DNA from: Pycnococcus provasolii
Taxonomy: Eukaryota; Chlorophyta; Pseudoscourfieldiophyceae; Pseudoscourfieldiales; Pycnococcaceae
Reading direction: 5' to 3'
NCBI GenBank assembly: GCA_938743325.2
Contig: OW568861.1
Span: 682,001-746,000, forward strand
DNA: 64,000 bases
Shown here: positions 9,030 through 16,000 of the stretch, piece after piece
Layout of the letters: the number at the start of each line of letters is the position of its first letter
How positions within the stretch are numbered: position 1 is the stretch's first letter
Made by a program: the position numbers and the translations under genes
The notes under the pieces: model-generated
The model's database searches: none
What the model was told of the DNA's origin: nothing
What the model saw: the letters and a program-made list of their open reading frames with translations, nothing else

Positions 9030-10277
9030 TCACTCCGCAGCCGTCTGGTCGTCGTCTTGGAGAACAACGCGCTTTCGCACGACATGCCGGTCACCAAGCG
9101 CCGCCTCGTCGTGCGGTATGCTCTCGGCGAGCGAAACGGCGCGCTCAAAAGCCTCCACCGCGTCGCCGGGGTCATTTCCGACGAAGCTTAGAAATGCAAG
9201 GTCAACGCGCGGTGCGTCTTGCGCGTTGCGAGGCGAGGCACCTGGATGCAGGTGAAGAGGGTGTACTCCCACGGGCCTTGCGAAAGCTGCAGCCATAGCT
9301 CTCGCGCCAGACGGGCCAGCTCCAACGTAGTCCATGTGAAGCGCCTCGAACGTGCTCATCGGAGCATCCGTGCACATGAGCGCGGTTGCAACGTCGTGCG
9401 TTCCGCCGTCTCCTAGTGGGTTGTGCGACAGGTCCAGCGACCGCACCGTGGACGTTCGCAGCGCGGCGGTAACGAGCGCGGCGGCGCCTTCACCTCCGAT
9501 GCTGTTGAACCCCACGAAGAGGTGCTGCAGACTTCTGGCGTTGCCGACGCCTTCTGCAAGCATCTTTGCACCGTCGTCGGTGAGCTTCACGCTCGTCAAG
9601 TCGAGCGTTTTAATTGTTTTTGAGTGTTCGGCGAGGTAGCTGAGGCAGTCCGGCGCGACTCCCACGCCCGTGTCTGCAAAGTTCGCCGTAATGAGGCTTT
9701 TCGCCGACGAGAAGGCATAGCATATGGCGCGCGTGTCTCTCGGTCTCAGTTCGGAGGGTGGCATGGTGAATTCGCGAGCTCCACGCACGAGTGCGAGTAT
9801 GGGTTCCGCTGCCGCGCCGAAGTGCACGTCGTCGAGCATTTTGATGATATCTTGCTCGAGTTCCTCCTTGACGTTGTGTGCGTTCGCTGTTTGTGGCGGG
9901 CTGAACGCCGTCTGGTATAGCTTTTTGCCTTTTGTTGCGCCGAGTGTTTTTGCTCCATGTCTCATGGGTGTGATGGGCGAGTGCAGGAGTGACTCGCTCG
10001 TGCTGTCCGCCCCTTCCGCGGCCATGTCGAGCGCGGCCATTTTGAACGCGGACTTCTGTTGGATGGACGCGGCGCGCGCCTGCCATATGGTGCGTCGGTT
10101 GAATCCATCATCATTGTCATTGTCGGAGTGATTGTCAGACCCCAAAGTAGAGGAAAGGGAAGATGGAAAATTCACCGACTTCACCACAGGCTTCGAAGGA
10201 GAAGTTGTTTCCGCCACAACTCCATCGAAAACGATGACTCCACCACCACGAAAACCGCCCGAAGGAGAGGACGCCAT
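9030..10277 (-). CDS. Leucine-rich-repeat protein (ribonuclease-inhibitor type)
   Basis: A 415-residue protein. After a Ser/Asn-rich N terminus of about 140 residues, repeats of about 28 residues appear from residue 185 to 310: KTLDLTSVKLTDDGAKMLAEGV, LQHLFVGFNSIGGEGAAALV, VRSLDLSHNPLGDGG. The xxLxLxxNxLxxxGaxxLa spacing is that of the RI-like or tropomodulin-like class, which form protein-binding surfaces. The region at 130-180 (EELEQDIIKMLDDVHF) may be an adaptor helix. No signal peptide, kinase or NB-ARC domain is seen, so a cytosolic scaffold is the most that can be said. Its promoter is next to a repeat-rich spacer. Confidence 0.7.
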   Translation of the reverse strand: MASSPSGGFRGGGVIVFDGVVAETTSPSKPVVKSVNFPSSLSSTLGSDNHSDNDNDDGFNRRTIWQARAASIQQKSAFKMAALDMAAEGADSTSESLLHSPITPMRHGAKTLGATKGKKLYQTAFSPPQTANAHNVKEELEQDIIKMLDDVHFGAAAEPILALVRGAREFTMPPSELRPRDTRAICYAFSSAKSLITANFADTGVGVAPDCLSYLAEHSKTIKTLDLTSVKLTDDGAKMLAEGVGNARSLQHLFVGFNSIGGEGAAALVTAALRTSTVRSLDLSHNPLGDGGTHDVATALMCTDAPMSTFEALHMDYVGAGPSGARAMAAAFARPVGVHPLHLHPGASPRNAQDAPRVDLAFLSFVGNDPGDAVEAFERAVSLAESIPHDEAALGDRHVVRKRVVLQDDDQTAAE

Positions 10278-10865
10278 GTATGTTGTTTTTTAAATAAAGC
10301 TATAGGTAGCTAGCCGGCCGGCCCTTAAGGGAAGGGAAGGAAGGGAACGCGGCGCGGCGGCCACGGATGAATGAATGAATGAAACAATGAAAGGGAAAGG
10401 TTCGGAACGGCCGGCCTCTCACCAACTTGCCAACTTGCTGGCCCGGGGCCCAGGCAGAGGCCCGGGGCCCCGCGGGCGGGCCCCGGAGAATTGACCGGCC
10501 TTTGCAACGGCTCCTTTGCATTGCGGGTGTCGGAACTCGGAAGCCAGAAGGGAGGTGGTGCGCACCGGAGGCGCGGAGGCGCGGAGCTCCTTTGCGCACG
10601 CGCACGTATAGCCTGGCCTTCTTGCTTTGGTACGACGTCGAGGACAAACTGAAGCACGGCTTCGCGCCGGCATGCGCGCGTTTCTTCGCGGGGCGTGAGC
10701 GCGGGGACCGTATGTCGAACCTGCACTGGCAATGCACGTGCGAGGCGCGCGTGATCATGCGTAGGCAGTTTAATTGACATAAGCTCTTGCAGTGCTGATA
10801 TACTGTTGCTTATCGTTGGTGTTCCCCAGCGCTTGAAAAAGAAACGAAACACAAGAATTCCGTTC
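10278..10865. other. GC-rich spacer with GGCCGGCC palindromes
   Basis: 10310-10320 and 10408-10415 carry GGCCGGCC-type palindromes. Two overlapping copies of the word GCAAGTTGG (minus strand) lie at 10422-10438, and a run of GGCCCGGGGCCC-like sequence lies at 10440-10495. Minus-strand open frames across the area have Arg/Pro-rich translations typical of high-GC noncoding DNA. Confidence 0.4.
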
Positions 10866-11450
10866 TTATCTTGTCACGTTGGGGGAAATGTATCGCTTCG
10901 CCATCTCCGTGGTGTTTGGGTCTGATAGGTTGTGGTAGTACCACCTATTCTTGTCATGCACGTAGTACAAGTAGAAGTGCACGGTTTTGCAAGCTTGGCA
11001 CACTTTCCTTGAAGTCCCCACCGGCGCCGCCAAAGAACTTATGGCGTCGTTGCCCGCGCCGCGCTTCAGGCGGTGCACCCAATAGACGTACGCCCGCTGA
11101 TGGATGGTTCATGGACCAAGAGTTGCGAAACCGTTATCCTCACCTGAACCATGGATCATGTACTGCTCCGCGCCCACCTCCACCTCGTCGTCGCTGACGT
11201 TCTTGCGGAAGCTGTGGTAGTGCGGCATCCCGGAGTCTTTCGTGCAGTAACCCAGCATGCCCGCCCACGTGTGGAGTCCAGTAGCACTCTTCACCTCCTT
11301 CGTTTTCACGTACATGCGTGTTCCGGGCAGGGTGATAGACTTGGCCTCCAGACACAAGACGGATCCCGGACACAACAAGGGCAACAATATTGAGTTCACG
11401 AACACAGTCGACGGACTTCTTCTCCATGGAGGAAACGGCCCGGGGTTGAT
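10866..11450 (-). mobile_element. Fossil of a HUH-type Rep gene (replitron-like or CRESS-Rep-like)
   Basis: The minus strand encodes a recognisable piece of a rolling-circle replication initiator: a segment with HTWAGMLGYCTKDSGMPHY (about 11220-11275), in which YxxK is the catalytic motif III of HUH endonucleases, followed by an acidic stretch and a downstream segment rich in Tyr and Trp (VHFYLYYVHDKNRWYY). Only the C-terminal part of the endonuclease region and some following sequence are seen; the N-terminal HUH motif is not. It is broken into at least two pieces and looks like an old, inactive copy. Replitrons are known HUH transposons of green algae, which is the best family guess; a virus-derived Rep is the alternative. 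No clear terminal repeats were found. Confidence 0.45.
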
Positions 11451-11656
11451 TGGGCCCCACGTTGGGGATAGTCAGTCTACCTTATGAGATCGGAATTCAT
11501 ATCTCTTTCTCACTTCTCAGCCCCTCCCCTCCCTCCCTCCTCCTCCTCCACCTGCGCCTGCGCCAGCCCATGATCGGATTCCCATCACGCCCCATCACAT
11601 CACTCCCTGCTCACTCCTCCGCTTTTACTTTTTGGTAGCCTCCCGTCATTGTCACA

Positions 11657-12898
11657 ATGTCGTTCTTATCATGGCGTGCTCTTGCAACCGTTTTGCGTGG
11701 TGGTGGGTTAGGGTTAGGGTGTGGTGCTGCCTCTGGTGCTGCATTGGGATCCACGACCCTCGGTGCTAGTGGCCTTGGTGCTGCCTCCACCATCCAAATG
11801 GTGGTGCGCCGCTACGAGGACTATTTGGCGAACGTGCGACCGCCGGCTCCTCCTCCAGCCGACGCAGGTGCCGGATTTCACGCGTACCGACTCGCGGAAT
11901 ACGGATACACGCTACCGCCGGCATTCGCAGCTGTGGGAAGGCCCGCGCCGGACTTCAACGCAGGGGCTGTGATGCCGAACGGCGAAATCGATAAACTCAA
12001 ACTTAGCGACTACAAGGGAAAGTGGGTTCTGCTCTTCTTTTACCCAAAAGACTTTACGTTCGTCTGCCCGACGGAAATCATCGCATTCTCAGAAGCTGCC
12101 GACAAGTTCAGAGAGCACAACGCCGAAATTATTGGGTGCTCCACGGATACCGAGGAGACGCACCTCGCGTGGATACGCACGAGCCGCAAACGTGGTGGAC
12201 TCGGCGAGATGAACATCCCACTTGTCGCTGACGTCACGAAGGACATTGCCGCACAGTACGGAACGCTGTCGAATGAGATTGGGATCGCTTTCCGCGGCAC
12301 GTTCATCATCAACCCTGAGGGCGTCATCGAAAGCACGAGCGTGCTGAACTTTCCCGTCGGCAGATCGGTGGAGGAGCAGCTGCGTCTCATCCAGGCGCTG
12401 CAATTTGTGGCGGAGCATGGCGAAGTTTGCCCAGTGGGATGGAAACCAGGCGACAAAACCATGATTCCAACAACAGACGGCAGTGTGGAGTACTTCGCGA
12501 GCGGCGCGACAGAGCAGCTCGGAACATCTGCCGAGAAGGAGGATGACGACGAAGATTTCGCGTCTTTCATGCCATCCATGTCGTCTCCGTCGGAGCTTGA
12601 GGCGACGATTTCAGGTAATCCTAAGGTGGTGGTTGAGTACATGGCTTCGTGGTGTGGAAAGTGTCGTCAAATTGCCGGTTTCGTCAAAGGACTCAAGGAA
12701 AAGTACGAGCGCGACGTGAAATTCGTCAAGGTGGATACCTCAGACCCAGAGTGGGACGCGTATGCCAAGGAGCGAGGCGTTCATGCGCTCCCGGCATTCC
12801 GCTTCTACGCGGGAGGTAAGGAATCTGGAAGTGAAGTCAGCGGCTACAAGAAGAAGAGTCTCGGCGAGGCTGTTGAACGCTTGGTGCACGAAGAATGA
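11657..12898 (+). CDS. 2-Cys peroxiredoxin fused to a C-terminal thioredoxin domain
   Basis: A 413-residue protein. Residues about 95-275 are a typical 2-Cys peroxiredoxin: peroxidatic Cys137 in FTFVCPTE, the GCSTDTEETHLAW segment, and resolving Cys258 in GEVCPVGWKPG. After an acidic linker (EDDDEDF) residues about 310-413 form a thioredoxin fold with WCGKC (Cys333 and Cys336) and the cis-proline site LPAFRFY. The peroxiredoxin reduces H2O2 and alkyl peroxides; the fused domain could serve as its own reductant. The N-terminal 90 residues are Gly/Ala/Ser rich and acid-poor, consistent with a plastid transit peptide, and the peroxiredoxin is of the plant plastid type. The active site has Lys where thioredoxins normally have Pro. 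Confidence 0.92.
   Translation: MSFLSWRALATVLRGGGLGLGCGAASGAALGSTTLGASGLGAASTIQMVVRRYEDYLANVRPPAPPPADAGAGFHAYRLAEYGYTLPPAFAAVGRPAPDFNAGAVMPNGEIDKLKLSDYKGKWVLLFFYPKDFTFVCPTEIIAFSEAADKFREHNAEIIGCSTDTEETHLAWIRTSRKRGGLGEMNIPLVADVTKDIAAQYGTLSNEIGIAFRGTFIINPEGVIESTSVLNFPVGRSVEEQLRLIQALQFVAEHGEVCPVGWKPGDKTMIPTTDGSVEYFASGATEQLGTSAEKEDDDEDFASFMPSMSSPSELEATISGNPKVVVEYMASWCGKCRQIAGFVKGLKEKYERDVKFVKVDTSDPEWDAYAKERGVHALPAFRFYAGGKESGSEVSGYKKKSLGEAVERLVHEE
11705..11719 (+). repeat. Telomere-like TTAGGG repeat inside the presequence of the Prx-Trx gene
   Basis: Two and a half TTAGGG units in frame, translated as Gly/Leu residues of the predicted transit peptide. Confidence 0.7.
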
Positions 12899-13082
12899 AG
12901 ATCCGATCGCTCATTCAGTAATTGAACGTACTTTACTCGTCCATTCATAACATTCACATTCAGCCCATCCAGCCCATAAGTGAGAGTAATTTTTGGATTT
13001 ATCTTACAAACTTTGGTTTACAAATATTGTGTGCTTGGTAAAGTGAATATCCATACCTGTACTCCGAGTAGGTGTTTGGAAT

Positions 13083-16000
13083 TCACCCGCATTCGCTTGA
13101 CGAAACGCTCGGTGGCGTTTCGATGAGCGGCGCGTCAAGCCGATCCGTCTCAAACGCGTGCTTGTACATTGGATTCTTTGTCATGCGGCGATTGCCAGAT
13201 GAATCTACGTGTAACTGGTCCTGCAGCTGCTTGATATTATTGCTCGACAGGTAGTGCACCTGTCGAGCGGGCAGTCCAGCGAACATCTCGCCGCAAAGCA
13301 CCACCTCGCCCTTTAGTACCTGAGCCTGCTCGAGCAGATCGCCGCCAGCCTCGAGGATTGCGCCAGGCATCACCACGCTTCCAGATCGCATCGTCGCCGA
13401 TGCACCGATGCTAATGGGCCGTAGCTTAATGACCATGCTTTCAACCGTGTGAGCACTGATATCGCAGTCGTCACCGACGCTCGCGTAATCGTCAATCCTT
13501 AGCAAGTCAAACTCCGTCGTGCCAAACTCACCAAGCCAAACACCACGACCAACATTCGCGCCCATCGCACGAGCAAACCACACGAGGAAGGGAGTTCCGG
13601 CGGCGGCAGCGATGAAACCGTCTATCGAGTTCATAAGAGCAATCATGAAGCTCCATTTGAAGTGGTACGATGAGTAGAAGGGGTGGTCACCTGTTTTGTA
13701 CCGGCCAATCACGATGTATTTCAGCAGTACGACGAGCAGAAGCTCGATAATCAAAACGAGGAGATTCACCAGTGGAAGGAGGAGGAAGAAGTACACCCCG
13801 AAGACGAAGAGATTATCCGTTTTCACGTCAATATACCGGTCGATGATGTAGTAGTTGAAGAAAAGTGATCCAACTTCCGCTGCCTCCGACATTGGCGTGA
13901 CAAAGATTGCGACGAAAGCGCACCACACGTTGAAGCTAAGCCAAAGCCAAGGGTTCTTGTGATTCAGATGCGCCCGCCGCTCCAAGCCGCTCAGATTCTG
14001 CAAAATGTTTCCTCCGTTCTGCGCATGTGGTTTGGTGCGCAGTCGTACGCAGTGACCCCCTTCATTTCCGGTGTTGATCGTGAAATCGTCAATGACTGAA
14101 CGCTTCTTTGCGAGTGTTGATGTTCCTAGCACTGACCCGCGCTTGCACAGCACGCCCTCGAGCACCACCGAGTGATCCAAAACGTTGGCATGTTCTTCCA
14201 CCACAATCGGCAATCGCACGCCGTCACTACGCGAGCTCGGTAGCAGCGTAGTCGCGCTGCCGAATGTGACGTCCGCATCAACGCTGATGAGCTCGTAGAG
14301 TCCATTGCAGTGAAAATAGTCAATCTGCACGCCTGGAACGATGCGGGCACCGAGAAGTCGATACTTCAAGGACAGAACCTCTGTCGAGATCCATGGCTCT
14401 AGAGCGTCGTTGAAATATTCGCTATTCACGATGCCGTTCCACAGCCAGAAGCGGAAGTGATCCCACCATGAACGCACGAGAATATCCTCCCCATCTTGGT
14501 GCTTGATAGAGTGCACCTTAACATTGCTTTTGTATGTCGTGCCGTCGCTATTGCAATCAGACGTGAAGTCACCGATGATTAGCTTCTTCACGACGACTGC
14601 GGCAACGAAGTAGCATTCGTGCATGACATGACCCAGGAGTGGTATGCATGACATGAGCACAAGATATGGGAGCGCTTCGTCAACCTCTCTTAGGTTCGTT
14701 TTCTGAAGTGCGTCGTTGAGGACGATGAGGATCTCCACGAGTGGCATGTATTGGATAGAAGAGAGCAAGAGCAGAAATGGTATTCCAACGCATATCCTCA
14801 ACCAGGCCTGTACGCTGTCACCGCTGCCGCCGGCAAGTCCCTCGAAGTCGTCGAGGCGATGCGAATTGTCCTTGATATCGTGATTCTTTCCGAGCGGCGA
14901 GGTGCTAGAAAGCGCGCCAACCGCGCTCCCATCTCGTACCGTTGATCCAGGCGTGACAATCGCACGCGTTCCAACGTGGCACCGCCTCCCAATCCGAACG
15001 CGCTTCACGTGATACTCCCCTTGACTCACGTGCGACGTGAAGACGTTGCTTCCGTAAGCAAGAGTGGCATCGCTGCCAATATCCACCAGCCATGGATTCG
15101 AGATGGTTACGTCGTGCTCAATTGTCACGCCCTTGCCAATGCGAGCGCCAAAGAGCCGATAGTACATAGGCAGAATCGGCGTGCCAGCCGCATAGTGAGC
15201 TACCGTCGCCTCGGTTTGGTGAAACAGTGAGCCGGAGAACCAGTGCCAAAAATATTGGCGACCCCAAAGCGGATACTTCGCCTCTAGTACTGATGCGTTG
15301 CGCGGCCTTGAGAACGTGTACATCAGAAATGCGACAAAGACCTCCAGCAGTACACCAAACAGCTCAAGAAGTGGAAGGCTCGCATAGAGCCACCATTTCC
15401 CGTGCGTGGAATAAATGTGCCAACCGATAACATAGCCTGGCAAACTCGAAAATTCATCTACGCTCATTTCGACAATGAAAGCGAATAGCTGTGCAAACAT
15501 GCAAGTGTAGCTGCACTCTCTACCGCCGGTAGCTTCGCCTTTCATCGAGTTTGGCAACGTATAAGCAGTACCATTTTCTGAATCTTCGATCGCGTCGCTC
15601 TCCTCATATATGCCAAAGATCGGATTGACGTTCCGTGTGCTGCTCCCCAATCCCTTTCGCGTGTGACGAATCATCGCCTCGTGCATAGCTCGCCCAAGTG
15701 AGCCGTTGTGGTCACCAATGGATGCGGCGCGGAGGCGTGGGTTCGGCTCGCGTTCTTCCGTCGAGTCATTGTCATTGCTATTTGCAAGTTCAGCCAGTCT
15801 GGTAGCTAGTGCCTTAGCCATTGCTGTCGGGGTGCTATTCTGGTAAATCGTCGTTCCCGGAATATTCACCTGCGGGTACAGCTGACGAAGGCGATTGGTC
15901 ACCTTTCCCGCAAGTAGGGAATTTCCTCCCAGCGCCTCGAAATCGTCATCCTCCAATGGCAAGTCGCCAAGCTGAAGCACGTCCTGGAAAATCTTTGCTA

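Noticed and set aside
10300-10852. Overlapping minus-strand frames of 152 and 175 codons
   Set aside because: Arg/Pro/Ala-rich translations of GC-rich DNA with palindromes and no domain character.
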